Positions 1 through 7,339 of a DNA stretch of 64,000 bases are shown in pieces (position 1 is the stretch's first letter; each line of letters begins with the position of its first letter). Source of the stretch: an uncultured Muribaculaceae bacterium. GTDB lineage: Bacteria; Bacteroidota; Bacteroidia; Bacteroidales; Muribaculaceae. The notes below the pieces were generated by a model. That model ran no database searches. It was not told where the DNA came from and saw only the letters and a program-made list of their open reading frames with translations. Where the stretch lies: NCBI GenBank assembly GCA_910588065.1, contig CAJUPZ010000008.1, forward strand, positions 1-64,000, written 5' to 3'. Made by a program: the position numbers and the translations under genes.

Positions 1-48
1 AGACGAGTTCTTCAAACAAATCGCTAATTTTGCACTTGCCAGTTGAAC

Positions 49-354
49 CTACGTAACAGAAAGTATCAGCGTAGTTATAAAAAATAACCGCCAGAATGTT
101 GCCGGTTCATTGAAGAATATAATGCCGACAATCACCGTGCCCACAGCTCCGATTCCGGTCCATACGGGGTAGGCTGTTCCGATTGGTATGGTCTGCACCG
201 CTTTTGAAAGCAATATCATACTGAGAGTAAGGCATATAAGAAATCCTATACCCCAAAGGCACCAGGGGGCTCCGGCTAAACCTTTCATCTTGCCGAGGCA
301 AAAGGCAAAGCCTGTTTCAAAGCACCCGGCGATAATGAGAAGAATCCAGTTCAT
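49..354 (-). CDS. sugE: SMR-family exporter (SugE/Gdx-like), C-terminus cut short
   Basis: A 101-residue inner-membrane protein with four hydrophobic segments. The conserved SMR glutamate is Glu13 (GCFETGF), and the GTAYPVWTGIGAVG motif of the SugE/Gdx guanidinium or quaternary-ammonium exporters is at about 59-72. Family members are usually 104-106 residues and end in a few hydrophobic residues after LILSV. Here a TAG at 49-51 stops the protein after LILSVT. The same frame continues with V-Q-L-A-S to the window edge, so the last part of helix 4 is clipped by a nonsense codon or a short tail has evolved. Transport as a dual-topology dimer is family knowledge; the substrate is not shown by the sequence. 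Confidence 0.85.
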   Translation of the reverse strand: MNWILLIIAGCFETGFAFCLGKMKGLAGAPWCLWGIGFLICLTLSMILLSKAVQTIPIGTAYPVWTGIGAVGTVIVGIIFFNEPATFWRLFFITTLILSVT

Positions 355-426
355 ATCTCATAAACACATGTCCTTTTGAGGGCTGCAGCAATACCCGGCG
401 TCTCCTTCCAAGGTCAATTCTTAGCG

Positions 427-457
427 CAAAGGTAAGAATTAATGCCAAAACAGACAA
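427..457 (-). promoter_or_regulatory. Bacteroidetes-type promoter of the SMR gene
   Basis: On the minus strand, TTG (457-455), 20 bases, then TACCTTTG (434-427). This matches the TTTG/TTG N19-21 TAnnTTTG pattern and lies about 75 bases before the SMR start at 354. Confidence 0.55.
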
Positions 458-526
458 CTATAGCGAACCGCTGAAGATTATTCAAACTAAATTGGCCATC
501 CGGGCTCATATCCCTGATATTTTTAG

Positions 527-534
527 TAGATTTG
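527..534 (+). promoter_or_regulatory. Possible -7 element for the 554 operon
   Basis: TAGATTTG fits TAnnTTTG and lies 20 bases before the ATG at 554. No TTTG is seen at the proper -33 distance, so the call rests on the -7 box alone. Confidence 0.35.
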
Positions 535-553
535 TATTTTTATTAAAAACTGT

Positions 554-973
554 ATGAGCACAACTGTTTATAAGTCCAAGATAGACTGGTGGGTGTGGGT
601 GGTTTTCCTGTTCATGGCAGGTGTCACAACCGCTATGGCTCTTGACTCAACATGGTGGGTGGCGCTTTCATTCGGAGGCACTATGCTTGTCTGTGCGTTG
701 CTTATTGCCGGGTGTTGGTATGAGATTGATGGTGACCAACTTGTTGTGTATCAATTCTTCAAGCCCAATCGTTTCCCTATAGACAAAATCACGGAAGTGA
801 AGAAAACCACCGGGATTCTCGCCACTGCCGGAATGTCGTGTCACAGAGTGTCTATCAAATTCACAGACCGCTCGGTGATGAAAAGCTCCATGCCTCTGGA
901 AATTTCACCCAAAGACCGCGACGGATTTATGAATCAGCTGAAAGAAGTTAACCCTTCAATTGTTATAAAGTAA
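554..973 (+). CDS. bPH_6 (bacterial PH-like) membrane protein
   Basis: 139 residues. Two hydrophobic segments at about 12-32 and 36-55 form a hairpin, followed by a cytoplasmic PH-like domain. The C-terminal part carries family landmarks: YEIDGDQL, IPIDKITEVKKT and ISPKDRDGF with a final NPSI, all typical of bPH_6/DUF1200 proteins. No enzymatic function is known for the family. The TAA shares its last A with the ATG of the next gene, so the two are likely translated together. Confidence 0.75.
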   Translation: MSTTVYKSKIDWWVWVVFLFMAGVTTAMALDSTWWVALSFGGTMLVCALLIAGCWYEIDGDQLVVYQFFKPNRFPIDKITEVKKTTGILATAGMSCHRVSIKFTDRSVMKSSMPLEISPKDRDGFMNQLKEVNPSIVIK

Positions 974-1749
974 TGAAACGCCCTAATAACATATCTGTTA
1001 TATCAAAGGCCGTCCTTTGTATCATCATAGGATTGTCATTGTTTGTCTCAGCTTGTAGTCCAAGTGATAAGTATGCCGTCTATCAGTATGATAACGGTGA
1101 TGACTACTTTTCTGAGGGTCTGCAACGTATCGTTGACAAAGATGGAAAAATTGGATTCCGGGATAGTATCGGAAAGATTGTCATATCGCCGCGATACGCC
1201 TTTGCATTTCCGTTCAAAGACGGATATGCGAAAGTTACTGACACCGGGCATATGGAAGCCGTTGACAATACCGGTGAATATCATCGTTGGGTCAGTGATT
1301 CCTGGTACTACATAGACAAGACAGGCACAAAACGTCATGAGGCATTGCAGAAAAGTTATTCCACGAATGACAAGTTGAAAATGTCTGTCGTGAATCCGGA
1401 TGCCTTGAAAATGCCCGTTGACTCAATTGTAGTAGAGATGACAAACACCGCTGACGAAGAAGCCACTTATGGCGAATGGTTTAGAATCGAGAAATTCGAA
1501 AATGGCAAGTGGAAAAAGGTTGCATACAACGATAGAGTTCAAAAACAAATTGACCAAGGTTGTGAAATGGTTTTCAACGATATAGGCTATATTATTCCCT
1601 CTCATCAATCAAGAACTTACGCTAATCCAACCAAGGCATACAATGAGAATATAATCCCGGGGATCTATCGCATTTCCAAGAAATTCAATTATCCTCCATA
1701 TCCTACTTTGAAGTCTGACACCGCATACGTTGAATTTGAGATAAGATAG
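973..1749 (+). CDS. WG-repeat lipoprotein with C-terminal Ig-like domain
   Basis: 258 residues. An N-terminal signal with lipobox FVSAC (Cys28) predicts an envelope lipoprotein. Residues about 45-90 contain a WG-type repeat (EGLQRIVDKDGKIGFRD, then IVISPRYAFAFPF). The rest resembles the Big_14 Ig-like domain, with NTADEEATYGEWFRIEKFENGKW and PGIYRISKKF in the expected order. No catalytic residues are recognised. The ATG overlaps the preceding stop by one base and the GrpB gene follows after 3 bases, so it is mid-operon. It ends in TAG, showing that TAG is a normal stop here. Confidence 0.7.
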   Translation: MKRPNNISVISKAVLCIIIGLSLFVSACSPSDKYAVYQYDNGDDYFSEGLQRIVDKDGKIGFRDSIGKIVISPRYAFAFPFKDGYAKVTDTGHMEAVDNTGEYHRWVSDSWYYIDKTGTKRHEALQKSYSTNDKLKMSVVNPDALKMPVDSIVVEMTNTADEEATYGEWFRIEKFENGKWKKVAYNDRVQKQIDQGCEMVFNDIGYIIPSHQSRTYANPTKAYNENIIPGIYRISKKFNYPPYPTLKSDTAYVEFEIR

Positions 1750-1752
1750 TTT

Positions 1753-2301
1753 ATGCTGAAAGATATGTCGCTGGAGGAGTTGTGGGAATTATTCCCCATA
1801 TCTCTGTCGCCACACAATCCGGAATGGGAAGAATGGGCGGACAATGAGATACGATCATTATCCACACTACTTGCGCACTATGCTCCAACGATAAACCATA
1901 TCGGAAGCACTGCGGTTTCGGGCATCATGGCTAAGCCGATTGTGGATATTCTTGTTGAAATATCCGGTGACTCTAACTGGGTTGAAATGAAAAACATTTT
2001 GGAGAAATCAGGATACATCTGCATGAGCGAATCGGTGAAAAGAATGAGTTTCAACAAGGGCTACACACCGGCGGGATATGATGACAAGGTGTTTCATATC
2101 CACATTCATGCCACAGGCGACAATGATGAGATTTGTCTCCGCGATTTTCTGAGGCAGAATCCATCTATTGCCAAAGAATACGAAACCCTGAAATTGGGTC
2201 TTCTACCCAAATACAGGAACAACCGCGACGGCTATACCGAAGCCAAAAGTGATTTCATAAACAAAGTCATTGCATCAGCTCAGCGATATGACTCGGATTG
2301 A
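1753..2301 (+). CDS. GrpB/UPF0157 family nucleotidyltransferase-fold protein
   Basis: 182 residues. The family signature is clear: SPHNPEW near the N-terminus, HIGSTAVSGIMAKPIVDILVE at about 51-71 and FHIHIHATGD at about 115. GrpB proteins have a nucleotidyltransferase-like fold with the GS and D-x-D-like residues seen here; their substrate is unsettled. It lies 3 bases after the lipoprotein stop. The YgbA-like gene begins inside its 3' end, so these genes probably form one transcript. Confidence 0.85.
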   Translation: MLKDMSLEELWELFPISLSPHNPEWEEWADNEIRSLSTLLAHYAPTINHIGSTAVSGIMAKPIVDILVEISGDSNWVEMKNILEKSGYICMSESVKRMSFNKGYTPAGYDDKVFHIHIHATGDNDEICLRDFLRQNPSIAKEYETLKLGLLPKYRNNRDGYTEAKSDFINKVIASAQRYDSD

Positions 2302-2590
2302 ATGGGAACAGAATACGGTAGAGCAGATGATTCGGATATACTGCCGACATCGTGAGGGAAACCGAGAATTATGCGCTGATTGCCAAGATCTTTTGGAGTA
2401 TGCCCGGAAGCGTCTGGCAAATTGTCCCTTCGGCGAGGAAAAGAGCAGCTGCCGCAAATGCACGGTGCATTGTTACCGCCCGGATATGAAAGGGCGAATC
2501 AAGTCAGTGATGCGCTATTCTGGGCCGAGGATGATTTTTTATCACCCTACAGCCGCAATCCGCCATATAATGGCCGAACTCCGGAGATAA
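2288..2590 (+). CDS. YgbA-like 'nitrous oxide-stimulated promoter' family protein
   Basis: A 100-residue cysteine-rich cytosolic protein. The cysteines occur as C-x2-C (CADC), CPFG, C-x2-C (CRKC) and HCYRP, followed by RYSGPRM, all typical of the YgbA_NO family linked to nitrosative stress. The ATG at 2288 is preferred over a TTG at 2270: it gives MTRIEW, the usual family start, and a 14-base overlap with grpB. Metal binding by the cysteines is inferred. Confidence 0.8.
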   Translation: MTRIEWEQNTVEQMIRIYCRHREGNRELCADCQDLLEYARKRLANCPFGEEKSSCRKCTVHCYRPDMKGRIKSVMRYSGPRMIFYHPTAAIRHIMAELRR

Positions 2591-2653
2591 TCAGTTTTGG
2601 TTTACGCCGTTGTCACACAGGAGCAAATTGCGGAGCACAACGACGTTATCAGA
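2591..2653 (-). pseudogene. 3' remnant of a DUF488 gene
   Basis: The minus strand reads N-V-V-V-L-R-N-L-L-L-C-D-N-G and then TGA at 2593-2591. This parallels the C-terminus of the intact DUF488 protein at 3600-3974 (NNAVVLRNLLLSDNG). DNA at 2606-2648 and 3615-3657 is about 84% identical. Nothing upstream in this frame resembles the rest of DUF488. The GNAT toxin/antitoxin module lies between remnant and intact gene. Confidence 0.7.
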
Positions 2654-2660
2654 ACTAATT

Positions 2661-3257
2661 TTATAGATAATTATCGGCTGTTCTAATCAAATCATAGAAC
2701 ATCAAACGTGTACTTAAAGCCGCCTCAGATGGTAAATGCCTATAATCCTTTTCTTGACTCTCGGAACTGAAGACCAACTTAAAATCATTCTTTTCATAAA
2801 AGGAAATAGTATCCTAACAATTATAAGCATCGACTATCAAGAACCTACAACCGGTCTTATTATATGGATCCAAAAGCCAGAGCTTAACGAATTCTATAAC
2901 ATCACTGCCTATACCAAGCGACCTAAAATCTTTAGAAACGCCTAATCGAGCCAACAAAACAGCGGGATAATCTTTCAAGGACTTTATATGTGGAACCTTT
3001 GATTCTATTTTTTTCTTTCTTGCATTTGGCAGGTCGCTTACACGTACACCGGCATTTGCCAGGGTAAATGCACAAACCACCTTTTTTGTGCATTCATCAA
3101 GTTTATAGCAATAGGTCTTTCCTAACAGTTCTTTGGCATATGCAAAACAATCTCTTGTGAAGAATTCATCCAAATCCGAATCACCACAAGAAAAACCATC
3201 TATCTCCTGCTGTGATGTAAGCGGAAACAGACTGCATTTATCTTCTAAAAAACTCAT
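2661..3257 (-). pseudogene. GNAT-type toxin gene interrupted by an in-frame TAG
   Basis: The first 147 codons encode a GNAT acetyltransferase of the kind paired with small antitoxins: CGDSDLDEFF near the start, GKTYCYKL, and the acetyl-CoA loop region VSKDFRSLGIGSDV. Translation stops at TAG 2816-2814 after DAYNC. The same frame continues D-T-I-S-F-Y-E-K-N-D-F-K and later LSTRLMFYDLI before TAA at 2663-2661, which is the expected C-terminal half of the family. One substitution (for example GAG to TAG) explains the break. The start overlaps the antitoxin stop by ATGA. Without the FYEKN helix the acetyltransferase core is probably inactive. Confidence 0.8.
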
Positions 3258-3454
3258 TTATCGCCAAGATGTGCTTTATTCAACATACGACGAAGCTTAG
3301 CGAATCCTCGTTCAAGAGCTTCCGCCTCAGCAATTTTTTCTTGCTCGGTACGATTGAGACTTCTCTTATAGTTGGCCTGAGCCTCTGCCTCAAATCGATG
3401 AGCAACCTCTCCGGTAAGAACCGGCATGGAAGCTATCGGTAATGCCATAATCAT
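3254..3454 (-). CDS. Antitoxin partner of the GNAT toxin
   Basis: A 66-residue, Ala/Glu-rich, mostly helical protein with MPVLTGEVAHRF near the N-terminus, as in small antitoxins placed before GNAT toxins in Bacteroidales. The start may be the ATG at 3454 or the one at 3448. The 4-base ATGA overlap with the downstream acetyltransferase, plus its own promoter, marks a two-gene toxin-antitoxin operon. No DNA-binding fold can be named with certainty. It remains intact although the toxin frame is broken. Confidence 0.65.
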   Translation of the reverse strand: MIMALPIASMPVLTGEVAHRFEAEAQANYKRSLNRTEQEKIAEAEALERGFAKLRRMLNKAHLGDK

Positions 3455-3469
3455 TTAGTTTTAAGATTA

Positions 3470-3500
3470 CAAATTTAATACACATTATTCCATTTGTCAA
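3470..3500 (-). promoter_or_regulatory. Promoter of the GNAT toxin-antitoxin operon
   Basis: TTG (3500-3498), 20 bases, TAAATTTG (3477-3470) on the minus strand, 16 bases before the antitoxin start. Confidence 0.7.
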
Positions 3501-3599
3501 TATTATATACAACATTTCTATAAAACTGCTTCCATTTTTAACGTTTCTCTCATTCACCGTAAAGATAAAGAGGTTCGGACAATTATCCTGAGACGATAA

Positions 3600-3974
3600 T
3601 CAGCTGTTGCTTGAGCCGTTATCAGACAGAAGCAAGTTGCGGAGTACAACGGCGTTGTTGTGTGCCACATCATGCGAGGAGTAGAGGAGCGTTACCCTTG
3701 GTTTATCGCAAATCATCTTTTTCAGATTGGCAAAGGCCGGATTCGACAGCAGCTCCTGCCTGTATCGCTCCTCAAATTCAGTCCATTCACTCTGAGGATC
3801 GGCATGGAACCACTCTCGCAGTTCAGTTGACGGCGCGATTTCTTTGTCCCACCAATCGTAATGGAATGTCTCATGCGAGAGTCCTCTCGGCCACAACCGG
3901 TCAATGTATATTCTGAACCCGTCATCATCAGCTGCGGGTTCATATGCACGCTTTATGTTTATAAACTGTTTCAT
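3600..3974 (-). CDS. DUF488 family protein
   Basis: A 124-residue cytosolic protein of the DUF488/YeaO family: KRAYEP at the start, RIYIDRLWPRGL at about 21-32, WDKEIAPS, and a VTLLYSSHD segment near the C-terminus. The ATG at 3974 (MKQFINIKR) matches usual family starts better than the ATG six codons upstream. Function is unknown; the conserved Arg/Trp/Asp residues suggest a small-molecule or nucleic-acid pocket. Its 3' end is duplicated as a remnant at 2591-2653. Confidence 0.85.
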   Translation of the reverse strand: MKQFINIKRAYEPAADDDGFRIYIDRLWPRGLSHETFHYDWWDKEIAPSTELREWFHADPQSEWTEFEERYRQELLSNPAFANLKKMICDKPRVTLLYSSHDVAHNNAVVLRNLLLSDNGSSNS

Positions 3975-4095
3975 AATTATGTAACAAACCATTGCCGTTA
4001 AGGTTTCGCCCCTAAGGCACGGCGACAGACGAACCTTTGCCCGATTGTGTGTGTTGTTACAACAGAATCAATAACAAATCAATAAACTTCGAATT

Positions 4096-4257
4096 ATGGA
4101 CAAATATGTATGTGAAGTTTGCGATTGGGTTTATGACCCCGCAATCGGTGACCCGGAAGGCGGTATCGCTCCGGGAACAAAGTTTGAGGATATCCCGGAT
4201 GACTGGGTATGCCCCCTCTGTGGAGTAGGTAAGGATCAGTTCAAGAAGATTGACTGA
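4096..4257 (+). CDS. Rubredoxin
   Basis: 53 residues, the normal length for rubredoxin. Two Cys-x2-Cys knuckles, C6/C9 (CEVC) and C39/C42 (CPLC), flank the conserved [15 protein letters not shown] core, giving a single Fe(SCys)4 site. It transfers electrons to peroxide- or oxygen-reducing enzymes in anaerobes. No redox partner is intact next to it; the downstream flavodoxin-like frame is broken. A strong hairpin follows 22 bases after the stop. Confidence 0.95.
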   Translation: MDKYVCEVCDWVYDPAIGDPEGGIAPGTKFEDIPDDWVCPLCGVGKDQFKKID

Positions 4258-4279
4258 ATGCACTTCTGATAAGAAACCG

Positions 4280-4311
4280 GTGCCGGCACAGACCTTTGTC
4301 AGTGCCGGCAC
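4280..4311 (+). terminator. Hairpin after rubredoxin
   Basis: Two copies of the self-complementary GTGCCGGCAC (4280-4289 and 4302-4311) can pair across a 12-base loop. No strong T-run follows, so termination is likely but not certain. Confidence 0.55.
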
Positions 4312-4582
4312 TTGTCAATTCCTGCCCAGATAAAGGGGGTGATAGACAGGGTGTTCTCTTTCTGTATGGCAGAAAAGCCTGTATCAGGTAAGAAGATGGG
4401 GCTGATATGCTGCTGCGAGGAAGATGATGCCTCGGTGATGAACGGCGTCAGAATGCCGAAGGAGCGCACTGCTGAAACGGGATGTTGTAGGAGAAGTTCT
4501 AATACCCGGTGTATTTGTTGAGGGCGACATTGAAAAGACCGACGGCTGCGCACAAGCTGCGGCTCTTGCAGATAAATTCTAA
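4312..4582 (+). pseudogene. Remnant of a flavodoxin/NADPH-FMN reductase family gene
   Basis: Only the C-terminal half remains. From 4312 the frame reads SIPAQIKGVIDRVF and GKKMGLICCCEEDD, then MNGVRMPKERT, matching the second half of flavodoxin-fold reductases. Near 4468 the frame shifts: the continuation LLKRDVVGEVLIPGVF, EGDIEKTDGCAQAAALADKF and TAA (4580-4582) lies in another frame, consistent with a small deletion. The FMN-binding N-terminal half is absent; the sequence joins directly to the rubredoxin hairpin. Confidence 0.8.
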
Positions 4583-4671
4583 CGCAATTTTGCCCGGCAT
4601 ACTCACATCAGGCTCCCCTGCCCGCAAATTCTATCAGCACAGCCAAATCAAAACAATTCAGACCTGACCAC

Positions 4672-4723
4672 TGTCAAAATATTGTCAAAATGAGTACATC
4701 CAGTGCACGGATACTGCACGGAT
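4672..4723. repeat. Two tandem 9-base direct repeats with 11-base period
   Basis: TGTCAAAAT occurs at 4672-4680 and 4683-4691, and TGCACGGAT at 4704-4712 and 4715-4723. Both pairs have exactly one helical-turn spacing. The first pair resembles a Pho-box-like or recombinase arm-type arrangement. No gene starts here; the tRNA-Thr 3' end lies about 100 bases away. The rest of the 4583-4785 gap holds a short CCCCA/TGGGG hairpin (about 4729-4742) and nothing else recognised. Confidence 0.45.
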
Positions 4724-4785
4724 TTCTCCCCAAAAGTGGGGATATTTTGGCAAATATGCAATATGTTTTACAGCATAAAAACATA

Positions 4786-4812
4786 AAAACCAACCCGTAA
4801 TGGATTGGTTTT
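4786..4812 (-). terminator. Terminator of tRNA-Thr
   Basis: An 11-base-pair stem (4786-4796 with 4802-4812) around a 5-base loop, followed on the minus strand by a T-rich run, placed 16 bases after the tRNA 3' end. Confidence 0.8.
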
Positions 4813-4828
4813 CAGTAGATTATGCAAG

Positions 4829-4901
4829 AGCCGCGACCGGGGCTCGAACCCGGGACCTTTTCGTTACGAATGAAATGCTCTACCAACTGAGCTATTGCGG
4901 C
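4829..4901 (-). tRNA. tRNA-Thr (anticodon CGT)
   Basis: A cloverleaf is readable on the minus strand: acceptor GCCGCAA with TCGCGGC (one A/C mismatch), D-stem GCTC/GAGC, anticodon loop TTCGTAA giving CGT, and T-arm CCGGG-TTCGAGC-CCCGG. The anticodon stem closes with an A31/C39 mismatch. The discriminator is T and no CCA is encoded. Its 3' end faces the accessory segment at lower coordinates. Confidence 0.92.
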
Positions 4902-4939
4902 TTGGTGCGCACTGCGCTTGCAGACGCAGTGCAAAATTA

Positions 4940-6325
4940 CTAATTATTTGCGTACTGACGAGTGTATGTCAGTTTTATTTTGGCATCTTCGAGCTTTAAT
5001 CTCACCATTGCGGGCTTTGTAACGTATGGGCTGATGGTGGTGACGTATGACACACTTGTCTGATAGTAGCTGTTGGATGAGGATTCTGTCTCCACATTCA
5101 CAGCGGTGAGAACAAAGGTGTAGTCATCGGCGGCCACGGTCTCTTTCTCAAGCATTTCTGCGAGGTAACCTCTCATTTCGCTGAAATCGTAGGTTTTTGT
5201 AGTAGAGTTGTAAGTGGCGATGAAAGATGTCTTATTGTCTGTGATTTTGTTCTCGGCAAAGAATTTATCTTTTTCGTTGGCAAGAACCAGAAGCACCTGC
5301 TCAGGAGGATCGATACCGTAATCGTTGGCAATCTCCTCGGCGGGAATGCTGAGTGTGAGAGTATTGAGCACAGACAACGAACCGGCGCCTTTGCGATAAG
5401 TTTGAATCAGGTCAGGTGTGGGCATCTGCAGAGTCACCTCCATGCCGGCGGGTGCCACTATGAGCGGCGCTCCAGTCTGGGCGAGGGTTGTCAGCTCGGG
5501 GCTTATGCTGAGGTCAATGTTGTTGTTTGTTATCACCTCGGGGGTTACGGCGAAGTAAGACCTCACCTTATTATATATAGTGTCCTTCTCAACATTGTCG
5601 ACTGTCACCTTTGCGTGCTGGCGGTAGTACAGGTTGATTCGGGTTTCTGTTATATTCATGATGCGGCCTGAGCCGAATGAGTTGGCAATATACAGGCCGG
5701 GGAAGAATTTTGCAAATTCAGAAGGTGATGAGAATACATCCGGATTTTTCTCAAACCCCTCGAACAGTTCCTGACCGAGCGAGCGGGGCAGATCCACTGT
5801 CACCGAGCGGAAATTGAGACTGTTGATAGAATCATTGTGCATCGCATGACCGGTATAGATTGCCGAGCCTATGGGGGTGGGATCGTAGTAATCTCCGGGA
5901 TTGAAGTTGCTGTATATCGGTGAAGGCAGAGCTTTGTTGAGACGGAACACATTCATGCCCATCGGCACAAGGGAGTCGCCGGTAAAGTCACCGGGCAGCA
6001 TGAACATGATCAGCTTTGCGGAGTCGACATCCTCAACAGTCACCCCCTCGGTTTCAAGAGTGAGCGAGGGCATGAACTGACACACAATGTCTGAGCTGAT
6101 GCTGCCGAATTCCTTTGCATCGAATTTGCCGATGAGCTGGGTAAGGGTACGGCTCTGCACCACCGGATTAAGGGTTGACCGGCCGGTTACAACAAATGTG
6201 CTGTCTATTATAATCTGGGTATCCTCTGTGATGAGTGATGAGCCGATGGATGAGGTTGTGTCATCGCATGCGGTCATGGCGATTGCAGCGAGGAGTATGG
6301 CTGAAATGTTTCTGAAGATTTTCAT
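4940..6325 (-). CDS. DUF4270 lipoprotein
   Basis: 461 residues with signal peptide and lipobox AMTAC (Cys20), so it is an envelope lipoprotein. The mature N-terminus DDTTSSIGSSLI and the following beta-rich body (GKFDAKEFGSISSDIVCQF) match the DUF4270 family found throughout Bacteroidetes, whose function is unknown. It lies 21 bases downstream of the GT5-like gene in the same orientation, a pairing conserved in Bacteroidales, suggesting a shared envelope or storage-polysaccharide role (inference). Confidence 0.85.
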   Translation of the reverse strand: MKIFRNISAILLAAIAMTACDDTTSSIGSSLITEDTQIIIDSTFVVTGRSTLNPVVQSRTLTQLIGKFDAKEFGSISSDIVCQFMPSLTLETEGVTVEDVDSAKLIMFMLPGDFTGDSLVPMGMNVFRLNKALPSPIYSNFNPGDYYDPTPIGSAIYTGHAMHNDSINSLNFRSVTVDLPRSLGQELFEGFEKNPDVFSSPSEFAKFFPGLYIANSFGSGRIMNITETRINLYYRQHAKVTVDNVEKDTIYNKVRSYFAVTPEVITNNNIDLSISPELTTLAQTGAPLIVAPAGMEVTLQMPTPDLIQTYRKGAGSLSVLNTLTLSIPAEEIANDYGIDPPEQVLLVLANEKDKFFAENKITDNKTSFIATYNSTTKTYDFSEMRGYLAEMLEKETVAADDYTFVLTAVNVETESSSNSYYQTSVSYVTTISPYVTKPAMVRLKLEDAKIKLTYTRQYANN

Positions 6326-6346
6326 GTTGTGATGATGGGTGGAGGG

Positions 6347-7168
6347 TCATTCTGACTCTCCGACGAGGGAAGTGTAGAATTCGGCGTATTTATCTGCGTA
6401 GTTCTCATCTCCGGGATATTCAAGAATAGGCTTGGAGAGGGACTTGGCATATTCCAGAAGCTCGGGGTTGATGTCGGCAGTAGCTGCCACCACTGCATCG
6501 GAGTGGGCGATGGCAAGCCGGTTGAGTGCATCATAGTCGGCCGGCGCAGAGCCGAGCGGAGCAAGGTCTTCGTCGGTAAACTGCAGCATTTTCAGCTTTT
6601 CAGCGAGTCTGGGGTCGAGGGTGCCGTCAAATTTTTCGGGACGTATAGCGTAGATTATCTTGGATTTGGCAAGAGCTGGGTCATCGTGATACATTCTTTT
6701 GACATACATCGGCACAAGGGTTGAAATCCAACCGGTGCACTGAATCACAGCGGGATCCCAGCGCAGCTTCTTGACAGTTTCGATAATGCCTCTTGCAAAA
6801 AACATCATGCGCTCATCGTTGTCCTGCGGGCTGCACTCTGTTTCAAGTTCCTTGGCTCCGGCTCTCAGAAAGTAGTCATCGTTGTCTATAAAATAAACCT
6901 GCATTCTCGACGGTTGGAGAGTGGCCACCTTTATAATCAGGGGATGGTCGCTGTCATCAATGATGATATTCATGCCGGAGAGACGGATTACTTCGTGGAG
7001 CTGGTTTCTGCGCTCGTTGATACAGCCGTACTTAGGCATGAATGTCCGCACCTCGAATCCCTTTTCCTGCACTTTCTGAGGCAGGTCTCTGCCATATACG
7101 GCAAGAGGCGATTCTGGGAGATACGGTGCTATCTCCTGCGAGATATAGAGCAATTTTTTGTTTTCCAT
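6347..7168 (-). CDS. Short glycogen/starch synthase-like (GT5 N-terminal domain) protein
   Basis: 273 residues. KKLLYISQEIAPYLPESPLAVYGRDLPQ at the N-terminus corresponds to the ADP-glucose-binding start of GT5 synthases, with the KxGG loop replaced by a variant (PLAVYG). The second Rossmann domain with the usual catalytic Glu/Lys is absent, as is normal for this short Bacteroidetes family (about 270 residues). The start at 7168 (MENKKLL) is chosen because the upstream codons read through the promoter region. Catalysis is doubtful; a regulatory or binding role is possible. Confidence 0.75.
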   Translation of the reverse strand: MENKKLLYISQEIAPYLPESPLAVYGRDLPQKVQEKGFEVRTFMPKYGCINERRNQLHEVIRLSGMNIIIDDSDHPLIIKVATLQPSRMQVYFIDNDDYFLRAGAKELETECSPQDNDERMMFFARGIIETVKKLRWDPAVIQCTGWISTLVPMYVKRMYHDDPALAKSKIIYAIRPEKFDGTLDPRLAEKLKMLQFTDEDLAPLGSAPADYDALNRLAIAHSDAVVAATADINPELLEYAKSLSKPILEYPGDENYADKYAEFYTSLVGESE

Positions 7169-7201
7169 CAACAAATGGGTATATTTATAGTTTTGGTGGC
7201 G

Positions 7202-7209
7202 CAAAGTTA
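7202..7209 (-). promoter_or_regulatory. -7 element before the GT5-like gene
   Basis: TAACTTTG on the minus strand (TAnnTTTG), 33 bases before the ATG at 7168. No clear -33 box is seen. Confidence 0.45.
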
Positions 7210-7305
7210 CGAATTTTTTTTGAAATAAAGGTTGCTTTGTCAGGCCGCAGCGCCCCGGCTACGTCAAAAATGTATAAATAAGGCTGTTTTTTGGATGATA
7301 TGACG

Positions 7306-7313
7306 TATCTTTG
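7306..7313 (+). promoter_or_regulatory. -7 element of the dsbD operon
   Basis: TATCTTTG fits TAnnTTTG and lies 26 bases before the ATG at 7340. No canonical -33 box is visible at 19-21 bases. Confidence 0.5.
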
Positions 7314-7339
7314 CAAAGTTTTTCTCTAATATTAAGGAT

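Noticed and set aside
2736..2945. Plus-strand ORF of 69 residues
   Set aside because: It is antisense to the GNAT frame and has no family features.
49..3257. Stop-codon recoding (TAG as sense), suggested by two in-frame TAGs
   Set aside because: The WG-repeat lipoprotein at 973-1749 ends normally in TAG and core genes show no readthrough; two separate nonsense mutations are simpler.
4672..4691. Pho box controlling a gene
   Set aside because: TGTCA repeats at 11-base spacing fit loosely, but no gene starts downstream on either strand.
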